Source: Symbiodinium natans
Taxonomy: Eukaryota > Sar > Dinophyceae > Suessiales > Symbiodiniaceae
Length of the DNA stretch: 64,000 nucleotides
Assembly (NCBI GenBank): GCA_905221605.1
Contig: CAJNDS010000150.1
Span: 150,170 to 214,169 of the forward strand
Direction of reading: 5' to 3'
Positions within the stretch are counted from its first letter, which is position 1. The number at the start of each line of letters is the position of its first letter. The notes under the pieces were generated by a model. The model was given only the letters and a program-made list of their open reading frames with translations. It was not told where the DNA came from and searched no databases. This document shows positions 22,640 through 31,600 of this stretch, piece after piece. The translations under genes and the position numbers were made by a program.

Positions 22640-23634
22640 GCCCCTGAGCCTTTGCCCCTAAGCCCCCTTCAACAATGAGCCCTAAACCCCAAAACCTCCC
22701 TAAACTCCCTAAAAACCCTGAGCCTCGAAACAGCCTCCCGCAAGGTCATTCTCAAGGCGCAATCCTTGAAGCCGAAGCACCCCCTGCGCAACCTCAATGA
22801 CCTGCATCTCAGCTCAGTCGAGGAGTTGGGGGGTTGTTTAGTCTAAGTTTACGGTTTAGGGAGGGTCTTGAGGGTGTCAGCTGAGGCCTTTGTGGCTTTA
22901 GAGCTTTCGGGTCCAGTGTTTCGGGTTGTACCAGTAGGCCCAGGGTTGTAGCATTTTCTTCTGTGTGGAGTTTTGTGGGAGTTCAGTGGACGGTGTAGGA
23001 CTGTTCCTTGACTACGGACTCTGGGCCCTAGACCCAAACAAACCCTGTCAGCAGCTCACTTGCAAGGGCAGGCCTCGGGTTCACGCCCTTAACAGGGATT
23101 ATAATCGGGGGTACTCGAATCCCTCTTCAGGACTGTTAGTTTCAGGGGGTCCATCCCAAAGTATCTACCATAGCCGTGCCACCCCAAAAGAGCGCCTGGA
23201 TTTGGGCTGTGGCTTATGTACCGCTGACGAAGCCACCAATATCTCATTGAATTCTGGCGAAAGTCACCAGGTACTTTTGACTGAAACATGTGCTGCAGGT
23301 CTGATGGTTGCCGGGCATTTCCGCGGTTGGAGGGTGATCATTTAGGGTTTAAAAGGCTATGAAACGTTATGAATATCGGGCTTCAGGGCTCATTCTTTTG
23401 TTAGAATTAGGTCGGTGAGGTTTAACGCCAAGTTGGGTGGCAGGATGAATCCAGCTCTTCTCAAACTAGGCAGCATGATCGGTTCAATAGACGCGAGAGC
23501 CGGATAGGCACCCTAAACCATAAACCAGACACCCTCAAACCTAGCATCGGAGGTTCTACGATTCGGTGCCGGAGGCTCTTCAGCTTGCAGTCGGAGTTTG
23601 GGGTTTAGGGCTTACGGTTTAGGGTTTAGGGTTT
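22640..23634. other. Region with no supported gene
   Basis: Unique DNA with scattered heptamers. The frame at 22965-23345 (+) has no motif and I do not call it. Confidence 0.4.
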
Positions 23635-23949
23635 GGGGTTCAGGGCCACAAGGGCCAAACGCTCAATCCTCAACCGTGACCCTTTAAACCTTCAGTCCTA
23701 AACCCTCTTCAGCTGCCGCAACCCCTCGCTAAGCAATAGTTTCAACCTATCTTGAAGCCTCCAAGCAATGCAAATCTCCAAGCTCAATCGCTCCGCCTCC
23801 ATCTCACCGGCTGCCCGTTTGCGGAACGAGTGGGTTGAGGGTTTAAAGTTCGGCGTTCCAGGGTTTGGGGTTTGGGGTTTAGGGTTTGGGGTTTGGGGTT
23901 TGGGGTTTAGGTGGTTCAAAGTTCAGTGCCTGCAATTCGGGGGCCTTCG
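23635..23949. repeat. Left copy of 315-bp direct repeat
   Basis: Matches 26174-26489 over its whole length with a modest number of substitutions and small indels. Runs from GGGGTTCAGGGCCACAA to TCGGGGGCCTTCG. Contains GGGTTTGGGG heptamer variants, so part of its sequence is repeat-derived, but its first 190 bp are unique in character. Confidence 0.9.
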
Positions 23950-24630
23950 AGGCAACAGCAAGCACTCTGTCGTTGTCAAACCGCCGTGGGCAGAGGATGT
24001 CATCAAGCACCGTGGGTGCGTTGCCAAACTTGTTGCCAGACCGGGCAAGGTGCTTCAGTGGGCTTGTCACTGCAAGCGAGCCTTCTTTGCCAGCAACAGT
24101 GCTCAGTTAAGTGTCATGCGCCAAAACCACAAGAACAGAGCTCATGACAATGCCAGGAACGAGGTGCCGCCCCTGTTTTGGTCTGAACAGGCCGGGCTCA
24201 GAGTTGTCAAGCTGAAGGGATTGATGATGACCAGTGCTTGGGAGTGTGCCAAGTGCCACAAAGGCCTCCCGGGCAATCTGAGCACAGTGGCTCGCAGAAC
24301 AAAGGCGGCTAAGGAGCACATCGCGGTGTGCCAAGGTCCCAAGGCCACTCTGCGTGCCAATAGCGTTCTGCGGCACCAGCAGAAGCTCTGCTTGGCCAAA
24401 AATCCTAGGATGCATGCTGAGGCCGGGATGTCTGGCAAAGCTGCTGTGTTGGCGACCGTAAGGCAGGGGCACCGCCATGCCTTCGCGCCTGTTTTCCTTC
24501 CCCTGCAGGAGAGTCGCTGCCAGCGCGAGCAGGCCGAGGCAGGCCAACTGGATGTGCAAGAGCTGTCTCCGACACTGGACAGGGCTCAAAAGCAGGCGCA
24601 CGACCGAAGGTGCTGCGAGAGACGGCCAAG
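23950..24630 (+). pseudogene. Zinc-finger ORF of the decayed element
   Basis: The frame continues from the left direct repeat (nominal ATG 23768), but the element-specific part starts at 23950. It encodes a basic protein with a first Cys/His cluster (CHC followed by an H-x4-H pair, residues about 98-129 from 23768) and a second one of C-x2-C-x17-H-x3-C form (WECAKCHKGL...EHIAVC). Both resemble zinc-binding nucleic-acid-binding modules of retroelement ORF1 proteins. Downstream of about 24600 the +2-relative frame takes over, so a frameshift or two-ORF overlap exists there. Start unknown, because nothing upstream in the unit offers a convincing ATG. Confidence 0.5.
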
Positions 24631-25011
24631 CTCTGGGCTTTCTGGCGCTGCGTTTGCCCCAAGGCGGCTGAGTCCTTTGCTAAGGCGGGCAGCTTGAGTA
24701 GGCAAGAAGCCTCGCGGCTTGATAAGGAAGCCAAAAAGACACGACCTCATGGCTCCAAGCTTCCCCCGCTCACGAAGAGCATGTGGGTGCACGACCTCAC
24801 CATGGACGAAGATGTGGAGGAGAACCCGGGACCGAGCTGTTTAGGTGTCAGCAAGCCTCTCCAGCCCTTTTTCCTGAACAGTGGCGGCCTGGAGAACTGC
24901 TACAGTCCCTTTTTATCGATGATCGAGCTGCGGTTAGCAAAGGCCCTGTCTCGGTCTCGGCTCTTCGATTTCTTGATCGATGGAAGGCTTTCTGCCACAA
25001 GCTTGGGCTAA
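24601..25011 (+). pseudogene. ORF fragment with 2A-like ribosome-skipping motif
   Basis: The frame contains, after a Lys/Ser-rich stretch, MDEDVEENPGPS, with the 2A core D-V-E-E-N-P-G-P encoded at 24811-24834. In the families where 2A is characterised, the ribosome releases the upstream chain after the Gly and resumes at the Pro without a stop codon. The 59 codons after the motif (beginning SCLGVSKPLQPFFLNSGG) end at a TGA at 25009. Coding-like sequence then continues in other frames, so the downstream product is broken. The following region may once have been an endonuclease domain, but no catalytic motif can be verified. Confidence 0.6.
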
Positions 25012-26173
25012 AAGAAAACCGAAGCTCAGGATCCACTGCCGAAGCCTTGCCGATGATACCTTTCTCAAGCGCCGAGGTGTGGATGGCCGCGTGCTGCCAA
25101 AAGGGGCCGTGGTTCTGGGTGCAGGCTTCGGGCCTGCGGATGCCAGAACAAGCGCCGCGAGGGGGCGTTCACCTTGTTGGCGCAAGCGTGCAACGGGTTT
25201 ACAGACAGCGAATCCTTCCGACCCTGCATTGGGGTTCTTGGTGGCACGAGCACCCTGAAAGCTTCTGCACGCGATGGATTTAATTCCACATGTAATTAAG
25301 AGATATCTTCATGGCCAACATGTTGCCAGCAAAAAGGGCTTTGGATCACACTGCAAGGTCATTGGATAGATCCGGCTCTTACCCAACTCGTGGAGTCGAT
25401 GCGCAATTGGTGCCGAGCAGCCCGCTACTGGAGAGACCAGCAGTCTCCTGTCACGAGCGGCCGCTGGCTGTCTTCTCTTAATGATAGGCTTGAGAGGTTT
25501 GGGTTCCTTGTTCAGGGCTTGGAAGCAACCCATCCGACAGGAGCTCGCCTGCGGAAGAGTGGAGGCGGCGTTGGTTCTGCAACTTCCTCAGAAACCCTCG
25601 CCGTGAAGCAGAGCCAGGACTGCTGGTGTCGTGTACCAGGAACGCAGGCTTCAAACTGCTCGCAGACTCTTTGACAGGGGTTCGCTTGAGGGAAGGGGCG
25701 TTATGGTCGGTGCAGGGTTTTCCTTGCCGCGTAGGAGAAGGCCTTTCAAGGCATGCCGAAGCCAGCTCCTCCTACGGCCTACTGCCCGCTGTGTCAGGCG
25801 AGCTGTGTGCCGAACTGGTTGCGTTTGGCATGGCGTTGCGCCTTTTTCAGTCAGGACAGAGGACACCTGCGTGAGCCCGACTGCCCGATGTCAGGACGGC
25901 TTGGTTGGCCACAGGACGGTGAGAGCATGGATAGTGCCAGCTTAAGACTTGCCTTTCTGGTGCGAGTTCGAGCTGCTACGCGCGGCCTGGAAGTAGGGTT
26001 CAGGGCCTGCTTGGTAGGGGTCGCTTTTGGGGTTGGGTTTTTGGTTGTCGGTTAGGGCGGTGTAGGCTGTCATTTCCTCCTCGCTTGGCGAGGGGCCCTG
26101 CGCTGCAACCCCGAGACTGTGGACAGTTTTTCCTCGTTTCGGCGGGGCGCGCGAAGCGCAGCCCCTGAGACTA

Positions 26174-26489
26174 GGGGTTCAGGGCCACAAGAGCCAAACG
26201 CTCAATCCTCAACCGTGACCCTTTAAACCCTCAGTCCTAAACCCTCTTCAGCTGCCGCAGCCCCTCGCTAAGCAATAGTTTCAACCTACTTTGAAGCCTC
26301 AAAGCAATGCAAATCTCCAAGCTCAATCGCTCCGCCTCCATCTCACCGGCTGCCCGTTTCCGGAAACAAGTGGGTTGAGGGTTTAAAGTTCAGCATTCCA
26401 GGGTTTGGGGTTGAGGGAAAAGGGTTTGGGGTTTGGGGTTTGGGGTTTAGGTGGTTCAAAGTTCAGTGCCTGCAATTCGGGGGCCTTCG
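26174..26489. repeat. Right copy of 315-bp direct repeat
   Basis: Second copy of 23635-23949, same orientation. The copies differ at scattered positions, for example AAGGGCC versus AAGAGCC near the left end. Confidence 0.9.
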
Positions 26490-26535
26490 GAGTCGTCCGA
26501 AACCCTAAAAAAACCTTGGGGAAGTAAAGGCAAAA

Positions 26536-27157
26536 CCTAAACCCTAAGCCCTAAGCCCTAAGCCCTAAGCCCTAAGCCCTAAGCCCTAAGCCCTAAGCCC
26601 TACGCCCTACGCCCGAAGCCCTCAGCCCTCAGCCCTAAGCCCTAAGCCCCAAGCCCTAAGCCCGCCCTAAGCCCCAAGCCCTAAGCCCTAAGCCCTAAGC
26701 CCTAAGCCCTAAGCCCCAAGCCTTAAGCCCAAAGCCCGAAGCCCTAAAGCCCCAAAGCCCAAAGCCCTAACGAAGCCCTCACTCAGCCCTGAGCCCGCCC
26801 TAAGCCCTAAGCCCTAAGCCCTAAGCCCTAAGCCCTAAGCCCTAAGCCCTAAGCCCTAAGCCCTGAGCCCTAAGCTCGAAGCCCCAAGTCCCAAGCCTAA
26901 GCTCCAAGCTCCACCCAAAGCCCCAAGCCCCAAAGCCCCAAGCCCCAAAGCCCCAAGCCCCAAGCCCCAAGCCCAAGCCCCAAGCCCCAAGCCCCAAGCC
27001 CCAAGCCCCAAGCCCCAGCCCCAAGCCCAAGCCCCAAGCCCCCCAAGCCCCAAGCCCCAAAGCCCAAGCCCCAAGCCCCAAGCCCCCAAGCCCCAAGCCC
27101 CCAAAGCCCCCCAAGCCCTAAGCCCTAAGCCCTAAGCCCTAAGCCCCAAGCCCCAAG
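26536..27157. repeat. (CCCTAAG)n to (CCCCAAG)n array
   Basis: Heptamers CCCTAAG dominate to about 26870, CCCCAAG from about 26930, then CCCTAAG again near the end. It is the insertion target of the LTR element that starts at 27163. Confidence 0.95.
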
Positions 27158-27162
27158 CCCCA
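27158..27162. repeat. Target-site duplication, left
   Basis: CCCCA immediately before the 5' LTR, matched by CCCCA at 36000-36004 after the 3' LTR. Confidence 0.8.
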
Positions 27163-27449
27163 TGCGGAGCTGCAATTGGTATTGTAGAAAGGAGTTAGTG
27201 TTGGAAGTTGGAAGGGTTAATGAACCCGGAAATCATGTTTGGCTCAAGATGGGCTTGAACAGAAAGCCACAAGTTCAAAAAGAAGTGCCTGGGTTCTTAG
27301 GGTTTGGTAAGGGTGTGGGTTCCTTCTCCCTTTCCTTCCCCCCTGGGTTGCTCTTATCCGTGTTCTTGGTTGTTTCTTGGTTCGATCTGGGAAATATAAG
27401 TTCAGGGCGATTAGGGGAGTTGATTTCCTTCCTTGGTTGTCCCCCCGTA
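27163..27449 (+). repeat. 5' LTR (287 bp)
   Basis: Begins TGCGGAGCTG and ends CCCCCCGTA. The ends form an imperfect short inverted repeat (TGCGGAG against TACGGGG). Contains GGGAAATATAAG near 27389-27400, a possible TATA-like signal, and an 11-nt spliced-leader-like match at 27238. Confidence 0.95.
27238..27248 (+). promoter_or_regulatory. Spliced-leader-like 11-mer in the 5' LTR
   Basis: TTTGGCTCAAG equals the last 11 nucleotides of the 22-nt dinoflagellate spliced leader. The bases just upstream (CATG) resemble but do not equal the leader. It could be a relic of trans-splicing captured into the LTR, or chance. Confidence 0.4.
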
Positions 27450-27462
27450 GGTTATGAGCCCA
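27450..27462 (+). promoter_or_regulatory. Primer-binding site, anticodon-arm tRNA-Met type
   Basis: GGTTATGAGCCCA directly follows the 5' LTR. Its complement TGGGCTCATAACC reads as the anticodon arm of a methionine tRNA (CAT anticodon), not the 3' CCA end. Drosophila copia and yeast Ty5 are primed the same way by a cleaved half of initiator tRNA-Met. Confidence 0.75.
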
Positions 27463-27515
27463 AATTAGGTTCCCTGCGGTTAAGTGTTCTTTCAAGGTTT
27501 TGGGATCAAGAAGCA

Positions 27516-28613
27516 ATGCCTTCTCCGAAGCGATGGCTCCAACTTGCCTCGGATGGTGGACAAGATGGTGGAGCTGGAAATGGTGCAGCTGAGTCTCTGG
27601 GTGAAAGAGCGGTGTTGGAAGAGGTGATTCCCGACGCTGAAGAACATCTGGAAGAGGCCTTGGTTGCAGAAAGCCCCAATGTGGGTATGAATCCCAATAG
27701 GGATATGGTTAGCAATGCTGAAGCTGAAGGACGTGCTGTTTCTGTACCGCCAAAGCCTGGTGAAAAAAGGAACTGGGATGCGACTGGTGGCATAGATCGT
27801 GAAATGGAGGTGACTGTTTTACGAGTGTTACACAAACACGGGTACCAGCCGTCGTCTTCGACTTCGGGTCGAATGGTAGACCAAGAGTCTCAGACCGATC
27901 TGATTGGAGAAGTGCTACAAGCGACCAGGAGGCCGTTGAACAAGATCAAAAAGGGTCCATCTTCGAGTTCCCAAGGTGGTGGAAGCGGTCACAAACAGAA
28001 GGGTGCGGACGGCTTTGAAGCTGCACCTGCTGCTGAATACGCCATGGGGGAGGAGGAGATCCTACAGATGGAGGCTGAACGGTTGCGACAGCTGTCAGAA
28101 GAAGAGGACGAGATGCGACAGGTTTCTGAAAGGGACGGTTTTCGGAAAGACGAGCATCTGATCCAAGCGTGTGATGGCACAATGTGGGAATTGCACCTCC
28201 ATGAAGATGGGAGACAATATTATTACTGCCTGGATACGCACGAAACCAAGTGGACATTGCCGGTGGTAGGTGAAAAGGTGAAGAGCGACGAGGTGGTTGG
28301 GTCTCCTTTGGGCAATGAGCTGGAAATGGAGGCGGCGCTGGATTCTTCATCCTCTACTCCGAAGACTGAGTCTACGAGGGCATTCCAAGGTAGTGTAAAT
28401 AGTTTAGGTTTTCCTCTACTATCAGGGATAGCGGTCCTAGGGCTGATGGTGACGCCCCGACCTCGGGTTCTCCTGATGAGGAAGGGATTCCTGGGAACCA
28501 AGCCAACATCGCTGGAGCTCAACACCTGGATCGGGAAGAAACAGAAGCGCTTTCTGAGGGTGGGGCAGCGATGGAATTGGTGGATCCAGAAGAGAAAATG
28601 CCCAATGAGGTGA
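27516..28613 (+). CDS. LTR element ORF1: WW-domain, Gag-like protein
   Basis: The first ATG after the primer site opens 365 codons, starting MPSPKRWLQLASDGG. The frame is also open upstream into the LTR. Most of it is acidic and of low complexity. A good WW domain lies at residues 224-249: W224, the GRQYYY core, then T-K-W246 and P249 (W-x21-W-x2-P). WW domains bind proline-rich or phosphorylated peptides. A WW domain is not usual in Gag proteins. The last 60 or so codons (after about 28390) change to a hydrophobic/basic composition unlike the rest, while the ORF2 frame there (open from 28403) keeps the acidic style. The natural product therefore probably shifts -1 into ORF2 somewhere in 28403-28613, giving a single large polyprotein. 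Confidence 0.8.
   Translation: MPSPKRWLQLASDGGQDGGAGNGAAESLGERAVLEEVIPDAEEHLEEALVAESPNVGMNPNRDMVSNAEAEGRAVSVPPKPGEKRNWDATGGIDREMEVTVLRVLHKHGYQPSSSTSGRMVDQESQTDLIGEVLQATRRPLNKIKKGPSSSSQGGGSGHKQKGADGFEAAPAAEYAMGEEEILQMEAERLRQLSEEEDEMRQVSERDGFRKDEHLIQACDGTMWELHLHEDGRQYYYCLDTHETKWTLPVVGEKVKSDEVVGSPLGNELEMEAALDSSSSTPKTESTRAFQGSVNSLGFPLLSGIAVLGLMVTPRPRVLLMRKGFLGTKPTSLELNTWIGKKQKRFLRVGQRWNWWIQKRKCPMR
28416..28429 (+). other. 14-nt segment complementary to the 3' UTR of the same element
   Basis: CTACTATCAGGGAT here is the exact reverse complement of 35446-35459. It lies in the zone where translation must move from the ORF1 to the ORF2 frame. Confidence 0.5.
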
Positions 28614-31600
28614 TCGGAACTGTGTCGGCTGCAGAAGAGCGAGTGGTGGATGTGGTACCTGTTGTTCAGGAAGGTGGTCCTGGAGATTCGGAGGATGGAG
28701 AGAAAAAGTTGTGTGTTACGACTGAGGAGGTCTCTTCGTTTGGTGCCAAGAATTCTGCCATTCAAGGGGAAAAAGAAGCTTCTGGAATAGCTGGAGACAC
28801 GGATGATCTGAAAAATGAGGCCTGGAGCGCCAATGATGCGCGGGTTGATGCGCCAGATATTACCTGGAGTGCGAAGGAAGCACGGGTTGAGGTGCATGTG
28901 GTGGTACGTTCCACGGGCGACTGCAACAATGGGGCGCAGGTCTCCGCAGCAGCTGATGATGGAGGTTCACAGGTGGACGCACTGGTGCAACCTGAAGTTA
29001 GCAGCGAGGAACGAAATGACAAGGGCTACACCGGAGCCAATGAGGCAGCTGTGGTCAATGATGGTGGAAATTCTCCTTTGGAGGCCATGGAACCAAAGGA
29101 GCCTGCGGTGGAAGAAAGCGTGCCTGCCGTGGATGATCGACTCAATTGCCCTGCAGTGGAAGAAGATTTGCCTGCTGCAGAAGGTGAGACAAAGGACTCC
29201 AATGATGGGTCCACTCCCATGAAGGGAGAAGCGTTGCCGTCTGGAAGTTCACCGGAAGTCGACACCGAGCGAACTACAGCAGATGAGGCAAAGCCGTTGG
29301 CGGAGAAAAAGGGAGGTCCTGAAATCCAGGAGCACAAAAAAGATGAGCTTGTGGGACTCGTGGAGCAGGACGAGCAGTGTGACCCAAAGGTGAAGACAAA
29401 GGATGCGCCAGGAGCCGATGATACAGAGATGGTTTCTGAAGAGCGTGTAAAGAAAGTGCCCCGAGCGGGAGCCTTGGAGTCACCTGGGCCACATTGCTAT
29501 CAAGAGGGAGATGAGATCATGGGTCTAGTGCGCTGCATCAATGGGTATGGAGCCTTTTTGGACCATGGGGATATGAATGTATTGATTCCTGCAGAAGGGA
29601 ACAATGCATATCAGTTCAAGTTTGGTGATACTGTCAATGGAACAGTGAAACGAGTGGAAGATGATGGTACCATAATCTTGGACACCTTTCTGGTTTTGGA
29701 AGAGGACGTGGAGGACTCTTCTTCGACGCTGCGGAAGTGGAAACCCAGCGGCTGGAGTACGTGGTGGACGGATTCATGGTATGCTGGTCAATGGTACCAA
29801 GATTCCAACGGTCAATGGGACTGGAAACAGGAGGAAGAGCAATCCGATGAAGAGCTTGTGGTACAGGAGTTGTCTTCTGAAGAACGAAAAGAAAGGCAAC
29901 TTTATGGAGAAAAGATCTACAAAGCTCTTCTGGAGAATGGAAATGAAGAGGAAGCCTATGTTGGCAAAATTACTGGGATGCTGTTAGGTCGGCCGATGGA
30001 AGATTTACAGGAGTGTGTTGCGGATCAGGCATTCCTCAATGCGGAAGCTCGGCGCGCGTATGGCATCTTGCAAAATGATGGTTGGAAGCCTGATGGTACA
30101 GAAAGCACAGGCTTGGGGAAGTTAACCACTTTTTCCCGAAAACAGTACCACAACGCGCTTTTCGAACTGGCATGCAGAAAAAGGAGATTTTCTCGACCAG
30201 TTGTGGGTGAAGCGGTGGCAACGGTGCTGAATCAAGGGGAAGATGAGTTTTGGAACGCGCTTTGGTTGGACACCAAGCTATTTTTGCAGGAGCTTGATGG
30301 TGCAGTGCAATCCATGAGCAAAAGGGAGAACAAGCCAATGGAAGCCTACATGGATCCTGACCAGTACAAAAAGGCTTACATGACACCAAAGACGGTGTTG
30401 TCACCTGGTTACAGCAAGCTGTGCAGGTTCTTCAATAAGGGAAGGTGTCGCAATGGCGATGGGTGTCCCTATGAGCATCGTCGGTACGGTGAAGGTTGGC
30501 CAGAAGGGGGGTCAACTGATCCAAAGAATAGCCAAGAAGCTGATGATGAGGACGGGAACATCGGTGACCCTCCCACAGAGGAAGGTACAGTGGATGAGGC
30601 ACAGCAGGAGCGGGAGGATTTAGCCTTCCGGGCCAAGTACAATTTTGGCAAAGGTGCATCAAAGGGTGAGCCTACGTCGGGTGAGCCAAAAGGTCGTCTG
30701 TGTCTGTATTACAATCAAGGTGGTTGTAAATATGGGACTACATGCAGGTATCTTCACAACGATGACATAGCATTGGAAGGGACTTGGGAGCCCGGCAAAG
30801 CTTGGGACAATGCTTCCAGGAAGTCACTAAGGGACGCAGGGTTCCACCATTGCTGTTTCGATTATTACCTCAGAGGACGTTGCCGGAAAGGGTTAAATTT
30901 CTGCAAGTACTCCCATGACGAGATGTCAGAGGAGCGGCTGTCGCTCCTGAAACACTTGGTACAGGTGGCCAATCAGGTCCGGTTTGAAAAAGAGAGAGGA
31001 TGGGAGCTTACGGATAGAAGCACTTTTCAGCCACCTGCGAGTGGGGGAGCTGAATCTTCCTCATCCTCGGCACCAAAAGCGCTGCAAATGACCAATGTGT
31101 CACAAAAAGATGGTGAAAAAGGTATTCTGGATGAAGTAGAAGCTGATGAGCAAAAGAATTCGGTGGCTGCATCCACTAGTATCCAGCTTCACAATCCGGA
31201 GGAGCCGATTGAAAATTGGATGGCTCGCAACGCACACCTGTGGGTGTATACCCCTCATGTAAGTGAGGTGATGATTACGCTTGGTGTGACCAATGTGTCG
31301 GACTTGCAAGAGTTCATCTTTGTGGAAGATTTGGTTGACAAAGGGATCAACAAAGTGACCGCATGCAAAATTCTGCAATTGGTGGGTGAGGTCCGATATC
31401 GACCGGGAGGACCGGAAAAGGCAGTTCCGTCTGATGCATCTGTACGGGTACAACAATCTTCTGGGAACAAAGGGACTGGAAGAGCGGCGGTGCGAACCCT
31501 CACTCAGGTGCGTGAAGCTGAAGACTCCGGTGCAAAAACTATGCCGAGAGGTTCCTATCGGGAGCTTTTTGATAAGGTCAGGTACCGTGATGGTTGGACG

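Larger units (their letters stand above)
23950..26173 (+). mobile_element. Decayed retroelement-like unit with zinc fingers and a 2A-like motif
   Basis: About 2.2 kb of GC-rich, heptamer-free sequence lies exactly between the two 315-bp direct repeats. It carries two overlapping + strand frames. The first has Cys/His motifs of nucleic-acid-binding type. The second has a 2A-like DVEENPGP motif followed by a region that soon becomes multiply frameshifted (frames switch around 24.9-25.3 kb). This order, zinc-finger part then 2A then a possible enzymatic part, is known from some APE-type non-LTR retrotransposons, where 2A precedes the endonuclease/reverse transcriptase. I cannot identify reverse transcriptase motifs here, so the class is an inference. 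No poly(A) tail is seen at the right end. Confidence 0.55.

Noticed and set aside
26842-27114. Minus-strand frames rich in GLGAWGL repeats
   Set aside because: Direct translation of the CCCCAAG heptamer array.
28390-28425. A 36-bp GT-AG intron between ORF1 and ORF2 of the LTR element
   Set aside because: The borders look good, but the length is a multiple of three, so splicing would leave ORF1 in its own frame and not join ORF2.
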